Below, in pieces: positions 34,822 through 42,719 of a stretch of 64,000 bases of DNA. Every line of letters starts with the position of its first letter. Positions within the stretch are counted from its first letter, which is position 1. Source of the stretch: Pelomonas sp036404855. Lineage in GTDB: Bacteria > Pseudomonadota > Gammaproteobacteria > Burkholderiales > Burkholderiaceae_C. The notes under the pieces were generated by a model. The model did not search any database. It worked only from the letters and a program-made list of their open reading frames with translations, and was not told where the DNA came from. Where the stretch lies: positions 26,574 to 90,573 of the forward strand of contig NZ_DASWYS010000050.1 in NCBI RefSeq assembly GCF_036404855.1, read 5' to 3'. The position numbers were made by a program, and so were the translations under genes.

Positions 34822-35225
34822 GGCCTGACGTGGCCTCCGCCGATCCCGCCCGACTCCAGTCCTTTCTTGCTTTTGACTTTGGCCTGCGCCGAATCGGCGT
34901 GGCCAGTGGCACGCGCCTGCTCGGCTCGGCGGAGCCGCGCGGCACCATCCAAGGTGGCGATTTCGACGCCATCGCTGCCCTCATCAAGACGTGGCAGCCT
35001 GACGCCCTCGTCATCGGCGTGCCCAGACACCCCGATGGAGCGCCGCATGAGATGACGGCCAAGGCGCGCAATTTCGGTCGCAGGCTGTCCGGCCGCTACC
35101 ACCTTCCGGTCTTCGAGGTGGACGAGCGCTACACCAGCGTCGAAGCCGAGGCGGAAGGCGCCCATGATGTGGATGCCGCGGCCGCCGCACTGATCCTGGA
35201 ACAGTTTTTTCGAGAACACCCATGA
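34818..35225 (+). CDS. ruvX: RuvX/YqgF Holliday junction resolvase-like nuclease
   Basis: RNase H-fold protein of 135 residues implicated in 16S rRNA 5' maturation and possibly Holliday junction cleavage. Visible motifs are LAFDFGLRRIGVASG (first acidic residue), the VIGVPRHPDG strand, VDERYTSVEAE (usually DERLTT) and the final VDAAAAALILEQFF with the last acidic residue. The ATG at 34818 overlaps yqgE and its stop overlaps pyrR, both by four bases. Confidence 0.92.
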   Translation: MRPDVASADPARLQSFLAFDFGLRRIGVASGTRLLGSAEPRGTIQGGDFDAIAALIKTWQPDALVIGVPRHPDGAPHEMTAKARNFGRRLSGRYHLPVFEVDERYTSVEAEAEGAHDVDAAAAALILEQFFREHP

Positions 35226-35707
35226 GTGAACTGCTGCTCGATGCCGAGGCCCTGTACCTCGAGCTGAAGAAAGGGGTGCAGCGCCTGCTGACATCCGACA
35301 CCGCCCTTGTTGGCATCTGGAGCGGCGGTGCCTGGCTGGCCGAGCGCCTGGCAGCCGATCTTGGCGTCGCGGCGGGCACCATCTCAAGCGCGCTGCACCG
35401 CGACGACTTCGGCTCGCGCGGCCTGGCCAAGGCCGACCACACGACGCTGCCCTTCGACGTCAACGGCCGCGACATCCTGCTCATCGACGATGTGCTCTAC
35501 ACCGGCCGTACGACGCGCGCCGTCATCAACGAGTTGTTCGACTTCGGACGCCCGGCGCGCGTGCAGCTCGCCGTGCTGGTGGACCGCGGTGGCCGGGAGC
35601 TGCCCATCGAGCCGGCGTTCTCGGCGGCGCGCGTCACGCTGAAGGCTGACCAGAGCCTGCGCCTCGCCCGCGGCGAAGACCGACGATTCACGTTCGAGGT
35701 GAAGTGA
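35222..35707 (+). CDS. pyrR: PyrR: pyrimidine regulator / uracil phosphoribosyltransferase family
   Basis: Phosphoribosyltransferase-fold protein of 161 residues. The PRPP-binding motif is ILLIDDVLYTGRT, and the C-terminal LVDRGGRELPIEP matches PyrR. In Gram-positives PyrR binds pyr mRNA; in Pseudomonas-type operons its role is less clear. I see no attenuator-like leader before this gene, which overlaps ruvX by ATGA, so RNA-based control here is doubtful. Its stop shares one base with the pyrB start. Confidence 0.93.
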   Translation: MSELLLDAEALYLELKKGVQRLLTSDTALVGIWSGGAWLAERLAADLGVAAGTISSALHRDDFGSRGLAKADHTTLPFDVNGRDILLIDDVLYTGRTTRAVINELFDFGRPARVQLAVLVDRGGRELPIEPAFSAARVTLKADQSLRLARGEDRRFTFEVK

Positions 35708-36669
35708 TGCTCAGCAAACGCAACCCTCAACTGAACAAGCACGGCGAGCTCATCCACTTGCTGTCCGTCGAAGGCCTGCCGCGCGCGGTCATCGAGCAGA
35801 TCCTGGACACGGCGGGCAGCTTCCTCTCTGTCAACGACCGTGAAGTCAAGAAGGTGCCGCTGCTGCGCGGCAAATCGGTGTTCAACCTGTTCTTCGAGAA
35901 CAGCACTCGCACGCGCACCACCTTCGAGATCGCTGCCAAGCGGCTGTCCGCGGACGTCATCAATCTCGACATCGCACGCTCCTCCACCGCCAAGGGCGAG
36001 ACGCTGCTGGATACGGTGGCCAACCTCAGTGCCATGCATGCCGACATGTTCGTGGTACGCCACAGCGAGAGCGGCGCACCCCACCTGATCGCCCAGCACT
36101 GCGCGCCGCATGTGCATGTGGTGAACGCCGGTGACGGCCGCCATGCACACCCGACTCAGGGCCTGCTGGACATGTACACGATCCGGCACTTCAAGAAGGA
36201 CTTTCGCAACTTGACGGTCGCCATCGTCGGCGACATCGTCCACTCGCGCGTCGCACGCTCGGACATCCACGCACTGAACATCCTCGGCGTGCCCGAGATC
36301 CGCGCCGTCGGTCCGAAGACTCTCGTGCCTGGCGACCTGCGTGACATGGGCGTGCGTGTCTGCCACGACATGGCCGAGGGGGTGAAGGATGCCGATGTCG
36401 TCATCATGCTGCGTCTGCAGAACGAGCGCATGAACGGCGGCATGCTCCCCAGCAGCGGCGAGTTCTTCAAGCACTTCGGCCTGACGCCGGACAAGCTGGC
36501 GTTGGCCAAGCCCGATGCCATCGTCATGCATCCCGGGCCCATCAATCGCGGCGTGGAAATCGCGTCCCAAGTGGCGGACGGCAAGAGCAGCGTCATCCTT
36601 CCTCAAGTGACATTCGGCATCGCTGTCCGAATGGCTGTCATGGCCATCCTCGCAGGGAACGAAGCATGA
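35707..36669 (+). CDS. pyrB: Aspartate carbamoyltransferase catalytic subunit
   Basis: Catalytic chain of 320 residues for the committed step of pyrimidine synthesis. Carbamoyl-phosphate motifs FFENSTRTRTTFE and the 80s loop (SSTAKGETLLDT), HPTQGLLD, and the C-terminal MHPGPINRGVEI are intact. The start is ATG 35707 (TGATG overlap with pyrR); a GTG directly before it is an alternative. No pyrI regulatory gene is present. The next gene encodes a dihydroorotase-like chain, as in Pseudomonas class A enzymes. Confidence 0.96.
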   Translation: MLSKRNPQLNKHGELIHLLSVEGLPRAVIEQILDTAGSFLSVNDREVKKVPLLRGKSVFNLFFENSTRTRTTFEIAAKRLSADVINLDIARSSTAKGETLLDTVANLSAMHADMFVVRHSESGAPHLIAQHCAPHVHVVNAGDGRHAHPTQGLLDMYTIRHFKKDFRNLTVAIVGDIVHSRVARSDIHALNILGVPEIRAVGPKTLVPGDLRDMGVRVCHDMAEGVKDADVVIMLRLQNERMNGGMLPSSGEFFKHFGLTPDKLALAKPDAIVMHPGPINRGVEIASQVADGKSSVILPQVTFGIAVRMAVMAILAGNEA

Positions 36670-37970
36670 AGATCCTCATCAAGGGCGGCCGGCTGATCGA
36701 TCCGGCATCCAACCTCGACCGCGTCGGCGACGTCGCCATCGCCAACGGTCGCATCGTTCATCTCGGCGACGTCAGCGACTTTGGCGCCGAACGCACGGTG
36801 GACGCCACCGGCCTCATCGTCGCCCCTGGCCTGGTGGACCTTTGCGCCCGGCTGCGCGAGCCTGGTCACGAGCACGAGGGGCTGCTGGAAAGCGAACTCG
36901 CCGCAGCGGCTGCAGGCGGCGTGACCAGCCTCGTCTGTCCGCCCGACACCGACCCGGTACTGGACGAGCCTGGTCTGGTTGAGATGCTGAAGTTCCGCGC
37001 TCGCAAGCTCAGCCGCTGTCGCCTGTTCCCGCTGGGTGCGCTGACGCGTCAGCTGCAGGGTGCTGCGTTGACCGAGATGGCCGAGCTGACGGAGGCCGGT
37101 TGCATCGGTTTCTCACAGGCCGAGGTGCCCATCAAGGACACGCTGGTGCTCAGTCGCGCGCTGCAGTACGCGGCGACTTACGGCTATGCCGTCTGGCTTC
37201 GCCCGCAGGACTTCTACCTCGGCGGTGGCGTGGCCGCCAGCGGCGCGGTGGCCACGCGGCTGGGCTTGTCGGGCGTGCCGGTCAGTGCCGAGACGGTGGC
37301 GCTGCACACCATCTTCGAGCTGGTCCGCGCGACTGGCGCGCGCGTGCACCTGTGCCGCATCAGCAGCGCCGCGGGCGTCGAACTGGTGCGCGCGGCCAAG
37401 AAGGAAGGACTGCCCGTCACGGCGGACGTGTCCATCAACTCCCTGCACCTCAGCGATGTCGACATCGGCTACTTCGACTCGGCCATGCGCCTGACGCCAC
37501 CGCTGCGCCAGGGCCGTGACCGCGACGCGCTGCGCGCCGGCCTCGCTGACGGCACCTTGGATGCCCTGGTGTCCGACCACATGCCCGTGACCAGTGACGA
37601 GAAGGCGGTACCCTTCGCCGAAGCCACGCCGGGCGCCACGGGCCTGGAGCTGCTGCTGAGCCTGGCCCTGCGCTGGGCAGGGGATGGCGGGCTGCCGCTG
37701 CAGCGCGCGCTGGCCGTCGTCACGGCCGAGCCCGTGCGCGTGCTTGGCAGCGCGTTGGGTTCGCTGTCGGCCAGCGCCGGCCGCCTGGTCGAGGGCGGCG
37801 TGGCCGATGTCTGCGTCTTCGACGCCAGCGCGAGCTGGGCCGTCGCACCCGAGGCACTGGCCAGCCAGGGCAAACACACCCCGTTCGCCTTCGCGTCCAG
37901 CGGCTTCGAGCTGCCAGCACGTGTACGCTGCACCCTGGTTGCGGGCCACATCGCTTTCGAAACCGAATGA
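36666..37970 (+). CDS. Pseudo-dihydroorotase partner of PyrB (PyrC'/PyrX-like)
   Basis: Amidohydrolase-fold protein of 434 residues resembling dihydroorotase. The zinc motif that should read D-x-H-x-H reads Asp58-Leu-Cys60-Ala-Arg62, so both metal histidines are lost. The later His of the CEVTPHHL region reads ADVSINSLHL. SDHMPVTSDEK keeps one Asp-His. It is therefore probably inactive in catalysis. In Pseudomonas such a chain forms a dodecamer with PyrB and is needed for its activity. It overlaps pyrB by ATGA, which supports equimolar synthesis. A true pyrC is expected elsewhere. Confidence 0.9.
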   Translation: MKILIKGGRLIDPASNLDRVGDVAIANGRIVHLGDVSDFGAERTVDATGLIVAPGLVDLCARLREPGHEHEGLLESELAAAAAGGVTSLVCPPDTDPVLDEPGLVEMLKFRARKLSRCRLFPLGALTRQLQGAALTEMAELTEAGCIGFSQAEVPIKDTLVLSRALQYAATYGYAVWLRPQDFYLGGGVAASGAVATRLGLSGVPVSAETVALHTIFELVRATGARVHLCRISSAAGVELVRAAKKEGLPVTADVSINSLHLSDVDIGYFDSAMRLTPPLRQGRDRDALRAGLADGTLDALVSDHMPVTSDEKAVPFAEATPGATGLELLLSLALRWAGDGGLPLQRALAVVTAEPVRVLGSALGSLSASAGRLVEGGVADVCVFDASASWAVAPEALASQGKHTPFAFASSGFELPARVRCTLVAGHIAFETE

Positions 37971-38689
37971 GGGCCGTATGGCGCCTCGCGCGCCTCGCGC
38001 CCCATGTGCTGCACGGTCTGTGGATCGTGAGCCGGCACTTTGGCCGCATGACGCCTGCGCGGCGCCATGAGCGCATCCGGTGGTGGTCGATCAAGACGCT
38101 GCGACTCCTGGGCATCGAGCTCAAGGCTTCGGGGCAGGCGCTTCCGGCCGGACACTTGCTGGTGGCAAACCATGTGTCCTGGCTCGACATCGCCGGCATC
38201 CATGCGGTGCTGCCGCAAGCCCGTTTCGTGTCCAAGTCGGACGTGAAGCACTGGCCGCTGATTGGCACCCTGGTGGACGGCGCGGGCACGCTCTTCATCG
38301 AACGGGCCAGCAAACGAGATGCGCTGCGTGTCGTCCATCAGACGGCCGAAGCGCTGAAGAATGGTGATTGCGTGGCCGTCTTCCCCGAAGGCACGACCGG
38401 CGCCGGCCCGGAGCTGCTGCCCTTCCACGCCAACCTGCTGCAGGCCGCCATCACGACCGGCGCGCCCGTGCTGCCCGTCGTGCTGCGCTGGTACGAGCCC
38501 GGCGAGCGCTTCAGCGCTTCGGCGCGCTTCATCGGCGACATGACGCTGGCCGAGAGCCTGTGGCGCATCGCGTCCGCGCGGGGCCTAGGCATCGAGATCC
38601 AGGTGCTGCCCAGCGTGGCAACCGAGAACCTGGATCGGCGCGGGTTGGCCGCGGCGCTGAGAACGCTGATCGCGGCCAAGCTGGGCTGA
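37967..38689 (+). CDS. 1-acyl-sn-glycerol-3-phosphate acyltransferase (PlsC family)
   Basis: Protein of 240 residues that acylates lysophosphatidate or a related lipid at the inner membrane. Acyltransferase motifs are NHVSWLD (catalytic His-Asp), TLFIERASK, FPEGTTG and the hydrophobic VLPVVLRW block. It overlaps the pseudo-dihydroorotase gene by ATGA and ends the yqgE-to-plsC run. The particular lipid substrate cannot be told, so no symbol is given. Confidence 0.9.
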   Translation: MRAVWRLARLAPHVLHGLWIVSRHFGRMTPARRHERIRWWSIKTLRLLGIELKASGQALPAGHLLVANHVSWLDIAGIHAVLPQARFVSKSDVKHWPLIGTLVDGAGTLFIERASKRDALRVVHQTAEALKNGDCVAVFPEGTTGAGPELLPFHANLLQAAITTGAPVLPVVLRWYEPGERFSASARFIGDMTLAESLWRIASARGLGIEIQVLPSVATENLDRRGLAAALRTLIAAKLG

Positions 38690-38699
38690 GCCGCTGCGC

Positions 38700-38723
38700 C
38701 CGCCCTCAGCCCGCTGAGGGCGG
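38700..38723. terminator. Hairpin at the convergent ends of plsC-like and MocR-type genes
   Basis: A 10-bp GC-rich stem (38700-38709 with 38714-38723) and a 4-base loop cover the stop codon of the minus-strand regulator and follow the plus-strand stop at 38689. There is no T-run on either side. It may still act as a weak two-way terminator or 3' stabiliser. Confidence 0.45.
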
Positions 38724-40184
38724 AAGTGACGGCGTGGCACAGAGCGTTGATCGCGGACTGCTCTGCCCCTGCGTCAGCATCTGGCGGGCCGCCTCGCCGA
38801 GCAGCTTCAGCCCGGCCAAGCGCGTGGCGTCCAGGGGGTGCGCCGCCGTCAGGCGAAGGCATTGGTCGAAGCGCCCAGTCGGACTGAAGACGGCACCCGG
38901 CACGAAGGTGTAGCCGTGGGCCTGGGCCTGCGCGAGCAGATCCGAGGTTGCCAGGTTGCCTGGCAGCGTTACCCACAGCGTGTAGCCCGCCTCACCCGCC
39001 GAGACGCTGGTGCCCGGCGGGAAGTGCTGCTTCACCGCCCGGGTCCAGGCGGCCACCTGCTGGCGCAGGCGCAAGCGCAGCCGTCGCAGGTGGGTGTCGA
39101 ATCCATTGCCCGACAGGAACTCGGCGAGCACGTCATCGGTCATGCGGGGAATCAGTTCGCCATGCACCGTTCGCGCCGCGCGCAGCCGCAGGCGGTGGCG
39201 TGCGCTGACAACGTAGCCCAGGCTGAAGCCAGGGCCGGTGATGCAGGCCAGGCTTGAGCAGTAGATCACCACGTCGTCGGCATCGAAGGACTTCAGCGGG
39301 CGCGCCCTCTCCGTGCCCCGATGCAGCGCCCCCATCAGGTCGAACTCGATGGCGGTGACGCGATGTGCCCTCAGCAGCTCGACCAGAGCCTGCTTCTGGG
39401 CGTCGCTCATTGGGCCGGCAGCCGTGGCGAGGAGGCCGAGGTCGATCACGCAGACGGTGGGCCGCGCCTGCACCAGGAACGCAGCCATCGCGGCGACCAT
39501 GTCGCCCCCCGTCGAGGGAGCAGGCAGCTCCAGGGGGTGCAACCCCAAGGCAGTCACGACCTCCAACACCCTCAGCGAGCCCGGGGACGCCACGGCGACG
39601 CAGTCGCCGTCCTGGGTCAGCAGGCTCAGGCACAGCTGCAGGGACTCCCCGTCGCCGTGGGTCAGGACCACGTCTTCGGGATCGGCTCGCACACCCGTGC
39701 GACCCAGTCGCCCGGCAAGCTGCTCGCGCAGGGCCTGGCTGCCGAAGACGGAGCCTGCGGCCAGCGTGGCGACCTGGGTTCGCAGGCAGGCTGCCACCAG
39801 CTGTCGCAAGGCGGCCAGCGGCAGCAGCGCCGGTGGCAGGGCGAGATGGCCGAGCGACACCAGGCCGTCGCGTGTGGCTGCCTGCGCCATCAGGCGTTGG
39901 CGCCTTTCCTCCAGCTGTAGTGCAGGCGCCGAGCCCGGCGGCGCCTGCCTTGGCGGACTGTCTCCCGAGGTGAGCACGAAGAAGCCACGCCGGGGGCGGG
40001 ACTCGATCCAGCCCGCGTCTTCCAGTCGGTGCAAAGCGTGGGTCACGGTGGCCAGGCTCATCCCGTGTGCGTCGCACAGGTCCCGGACCGAAGGCAGCCG
40101 GTCGCCGGGACGGTAGCGGCCTTCGCGCAGGGCCTGTGTCAGCAAATCGGCAAGCGCCAGGTAGAGATGCGGGCGGGACGTCAC
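38706..40184 (-). CDS. MocR/GntR-type regulator with aminotransferase-like domain lacking the PLP lysine
   Basis: Regulator of 492 residues. The N-terminal GntR winged helix (RPGDRLPSVRDLCDAHGMSLATVTHALHRLEDAGWIESRPRRGFFV, read in pieces across residues 25-75) is joined to a fold-type I aminotransferase-like domain. The pyridine-binding Asp282 is kept in EFDLM, but the Tyr two residues later is Met284. The Schiff-base lysine position in CSSLACITGPGFSLGY is Cys314. The effector pocket is thus unlikely to hold PLP covalently. The GTG at 40184 is the best start, because the longer frame crosses the operator region. It is divergent from an MFS exporter. Confidence 0.85.
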   Translation of the reverse strand: MTSRPHLYLALADLLTQALREGRYRPGDRLPSVRDLCDAHGMSLATVTHALHRLEDAGWIESRPRRGFFVLTSGDSPPRQAPPGSAPALQLEERRQRLMAQAATRDGLVSLGHLALPPALLPLAALRQLVAACLRTQVATLAAGSVFGSQALREQLAGRLGRTGVRADPEDVVLTHGDGESLQLCLSLLTQDGDCVAVASPGSLRVLEVVTALGLHPLELPAPSTGGDMVAAMAAFLVQARPTVCVIDLGLLATAAGPMSDAQKQALVELLRAHRVTAIEFDLMGALHRGTERARPLKSFDADDVVIYCSSLACITGPGFSLGYVVSARHRLRLRAARTVHGELIPRMTDDVLAEFLSGNGFDTHLRRLRLRLRQQVAAWTRAVKQHFPPGTSVSAGEAGYTLWVTLPGNLATSDLLAQAQAHGYTFVPGAVFSPTGRFDQCLRLTAAHPLDATRLAGLKLLGEAARQMLTQGQSSPRSTLCATPSLPPSAG

Positions 40185-40263
40185 GGTCTTGGCGACGAGC
40201 GGAAGAGGGAGCGAACGATATCGGCAGTTGGCCCCGTTGGATGGATGCACGGACCCCCGACCG

Positions 40264-40291
40264 CCATCGATACAGCCGCCTGTATCGATGG
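40264..40291. promoter_or_regulatory. Perfect 28-bp palindrome, likely operator of the MocR-type regulator
   Basis: Arms CCATCGATACA (40264-40274) and TGTATCGATGG (40281-40291) are perfect complements around a 6-bp spacer. It sits in the 187-base gap between the divergent regulator and MFS genes. The ATACA-N6-TGTAT core is the kind of symmetric site used by MocR/GntR proteins. It is 80 bases from each start codon, so it could control both. Confidence 0.75.
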
Positions 40292-40371
40292 CCAGGAGGT
40301 CGTGCTGGGTCTGCCGCAGTCGGAGTCCGATACCTAGAGTCCCGACGCCCGACACTCCCAGGACATCCTGA

Positions 40372-41655
40372 ATGACTTCATTGGTGGACTCCCTGCGCCA
40401 CTGCCCGCCCGCCGCGCGCCGGCTCCTGGCCGGCGAGATGGCCGGATTGCTGGCGACAGCCAGCACCCAGACCACCCTGGCTTGGTGGATCGCGCATTCG
40501 GGCGGGTCCGGGGATCTTGCGCGCCATGGCTTGGTGATCGCGGTTTGTGCGATGGCGGCGATGCCCCTCCTGTCGCCGATGGGGGATCGCTGGTCCAAGC
40601 GCCGGGTGGTTCAGGCGGCGCGCGGCCTGTTGTTGCTCGAGGCACTCGCGCTGGCCATGCTGGCGGGCATGGATGTCTACAGTTTGTCGACGCTTTGCTT
40701 CTGCGGCGCCTTGTCGGCAGTCGTGACCGCGGCGCTTGCGCCGACCCAGGCCAGCATGCTGCCTGAGTTGGTTGGCGTGGATCGTCTGCCTGACGCGATC
40801 CGGTTGCGCCGCGGGTGCCAGGCCATGGGTGGACTGGCAGGCCCGGCCGTGAGTGGCGCCTTGCTGGCGACGGACGGCATTGCGGCGGCCATGGTCGGGG
40901 CGTTGTTGTTGACGCTCGTCGCGGCAGCCGCAGCGATGTGGCTTGGCCCGCCCGGAGTTGCGCCAACCGCTGCCGCGGCGGGCGGATGGCTGGGCGACAT
41001 GGGTGCTGGTTTGCGCGCCAAGTGGCGCGTTCCCGTCGACCGGTGGTGGACGCTGACGGGCGCCTTGATGATGGTGTTCTTCCTGCCGGCCACCGGCATG
41101 CTGCTGCCGCTGCGGCTGCAGGCCCTGGGCCTGTCCGGCGGCTGGCTCGGCGCGTGCAGTGCCTCGCTGTCGCTGGGCGTGATGGCCGGCATCGCGGGCC
41201 TCGCCGATGCGCTCATTCGCCGGCTGGGCCGTGTGCGCAGCATTGCGGTGGCGATCGGCGTCTGCGCAGGCGCCATGGCCGCAGCAGGAGCATGCGCCCA
41301 GCCTCTGGCGCTGCTTGGCTGCTATGTGCTGATGGGCATGTGCATGTCGGTCACCCAGCTCGTGGGCCAGACCCATCGCGCACTTGCGGTTCCGGAACAC
41401 TTCCGGTCGCGCATGGCGGCTGCGCAACTGGCCCTGGCTCAGCTGGCGGCCAGCGTGGCGCCGGCGGTCGCGGGCGTCCTGCTGACGCTCTGGCGCGTCG
41501 AGGCGGTGTATCTCTGCATGGCGATGGGCTTCCTGGCCAGCGGCGCGTTGCTGCTTGCCGTGCCGGAGCTTCGGCCCTTCCTTCGGCTCGATCACGAGCA
41601 GGTGAGGAACTGGTACGGGCGGCAGTACCCGGAGGCCTTCGGGCCAAGGCAATGA
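40372..41655 (+). CDS. MFS transporter (EntS-like exporter family)
   Basis: Membrane protein of 427 residues with about 12 helices, of the MFS_3 type that includes enterobactin exporter EntS. The GDRWSKRRVVQ loop between helices 2 and 3 is the MFS A-motif region. No siderophore genes lie near, so the substrate is unknown. Its divergent placement with the MocR-type gene and the shared palindrome suggest it is the regulator's target. The ATG at 40372 has a weak AGGAC site upstream. Confidence 0.85.
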   Translation: MTSLVDSLRHCPPAARRLLAGEMAGLLATASTQTTLAWWIAHSGGSGDLARHGLVIAVCAMAAMPLLSPMGDRWSKRRVVQAARGLLLLEALALAMLAGMDVYSLSTLCFCGALSAVVTAALAPTQASMLPELVGVDRLPDAIRLRRGCQAMGGLAGPAVSGALLATDGIAAAMVGALLLTLVAAAAAMWLGPPGVAPTAAAAGGWLGDMGAGLRAKWRVPVDRWWTLTGALMMVFFLPATGMLLPLRLQALGLSGGWLGACSASLSLGVMAGIAGLADALIRRLGRVRSIAVAIGVCAGAMAAAGACAQPLALLGCYVLMGMCMSVTQLVGQTHRALAVPEHFRSRMAAAQLALAQLAASVAPAVAGVLLTLWRVEAVYLCMAMGFLASGALLLAVPELRPFLRLDHEQVRNWYGRQYPEAFGPRQ

Positions 41656-41715
41656 GCCGCGGGCGTGCCATCGGGATGCCCCGATGGCCCGAGCAGATTT
41701 CGGGTGATGCTTGCC

Positions 41716-41736
41716 TATAATTTGCTAATTGGCAAA
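41716..41736 (+). promoter_or_regulatory. Promoter with overlapping operator of the sdpRI-like pair
   Basis: TATAAT (41716-41721) is a perfect -10. Starting on its last base is a palindrome, TTTGC (41721-41725), six bases, GCAAA (41732-41736). It lies over the expected transcription start, 10 bases before the ATG of the ArsR-type gene. This is the usual geometry for autorepression. No strong -35 is seen, which fits an activator-free but weak or regulated promoter. Confidence 0.65.
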
Positions 41737-41746
41737 ATAGCGAATC

Positions 41747-42058
41747 ATGGACAAGGTGTTCAAGGCTTTGAGCGATCCGACGCGGCGGCGCGTCCTGCAG
41801 CTGCTGCGTGAGCGGGAGATGACGGCTGGCGAGCTGGCCGATTGCTTCGACCTGTCCAAGCCGACGCTGTCGGGCCACTTCGCCGTGCTGCGCGAGGCCG
41901 ACCTCGTGAGTTCCGACCGTACCGGAACCACCATTACCTATCGGCTCAACGTGTCGACGCTGGAGGAAGCCCTGCTGGGCTTCGCAGAGGCTTTCGGCAT
42001 CGGCGAGGCCAAGGCGAAATCGTCATCCCCACGCAAGGCAGGAGGCTCCCATGTTTGA
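41747..42058 (+). CDS. ArsR-family autorepressor, SdpR-like
   Basis: Winged-helix regulator of 103 residues. It starts MDKVFKALSDPTRRRVLQLL, and the recognition helix region is DLSKPTLSGHFAVLREADLV. No metal-binding cysteines are present, so it is not an arsenic or metal sensor. In sequence and neighbour it resembles B. subtilis SdpR, which represses its own operon until the partner SdpI sequesters it. It overlaps the SdpI-like gene by 8 bases. Confidence 0.88.
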   Translation: MDKVFKALSDPTRRRVLQLLREREMTAGELADCFDLSKPTLSGHFAVLREADLVSSDRTGTTITYRLNVSTLEEALLGFAEAFGIGEAKAKSSSPRKAGGSHV

Positions 42059-42713
42059 ACGTTATGGAACTCGCATCCAGGTCGCCCTGATCGCCGTCAT
42101 GGCGCTGGCAGGCGCCTGGGCCTTCATGCAGCTGCCGGCGGGGACTCAGGTGCCGGTGCACTTCAACGCGCTGGGAGAGGCCGATGGCTGGGCCGCCGCA
42201 GGGCTGGGCCTCTTCATGCTGCCACTGCTGGCCTTGGGCCTGCTCGGCCTGCAATGGGTGCTGCCGCGGCTGGATCCGCGCGGCGAGAACCTTCGCAAGT
42301 CCGGCAAGGCGCTGGCGACGATCTGGCTTGCGGTCACGCTGCTGCTGGCGCTGGTGCAGGCCCAGGTCGTGGCGATGTCGCTCGGTCAGGCCGGCCCGGC
42401 GCCTCGTCTACCCATGCTGTTGATGGGAGGCCTGTTCGTCCTCATGGGCAATGTGCTGGGCAAGCTGCGCTCCAACTACACGGTGGGCATCCGCACGCCA
42501 TGGACGCTGGCCAACGAGCGCGTCTGGGACCAGACCCACCGCTTCGCCGGCAAGGTGTTCGTCGTGGCCGGCCTGCTGCTGGTGGCGCTGTCGATGTCGC
42601 CGCTGCCGCCGCAGTGGCAGGCTGCGGCCATCTGCGGCACGGCACTGGCTGCCGCGGCGGTGTCGGTGCTCAAGTCCTACTGGCTGTGGCGCCGGCAGCA
42701 GGGTGGGGCCTGA
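42051..42713 (+). CDS. SdpI/DUF1648-family membrane protein
   Basis: Membrane protein of 220 residues with about six helices. The N-terminal half is DUF1648-like (LPAGTQVPVHFNALGEADGW). The second half has the SdpI signature (LGKLRSNYTVGIRTPWTLANERVWDQTHRFAGK). In B. subtilis SdpI gives immunity to the SdpC killing peptide and binds SdpR. No sdpC-like toxin gene is visible here, so the pair may answer to another membrane stress or a foreign peptide. Confidence 0.88.
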   Translation: MFERYGTRIQVALIAVMALAGAWAFMQLPAGTQVPVHFNALGEADGWAAAGLGLFMLPLLALGLLGLQWVLPRLDPRGENLRKSGKALATIWLAVTLLLALVQAQVVAMSLGQAGPAPRLPMLLMGGLFVLMGNVLGKLRSNYTVGIRTPWTLANERVWDQTHRFAGKVFVVAGLLLVALSMSPLPPQWQAAAICGTALAAAAVSVLKSYWLWRRQQGGA

Positions 42714-42719
42714 GCGAGA

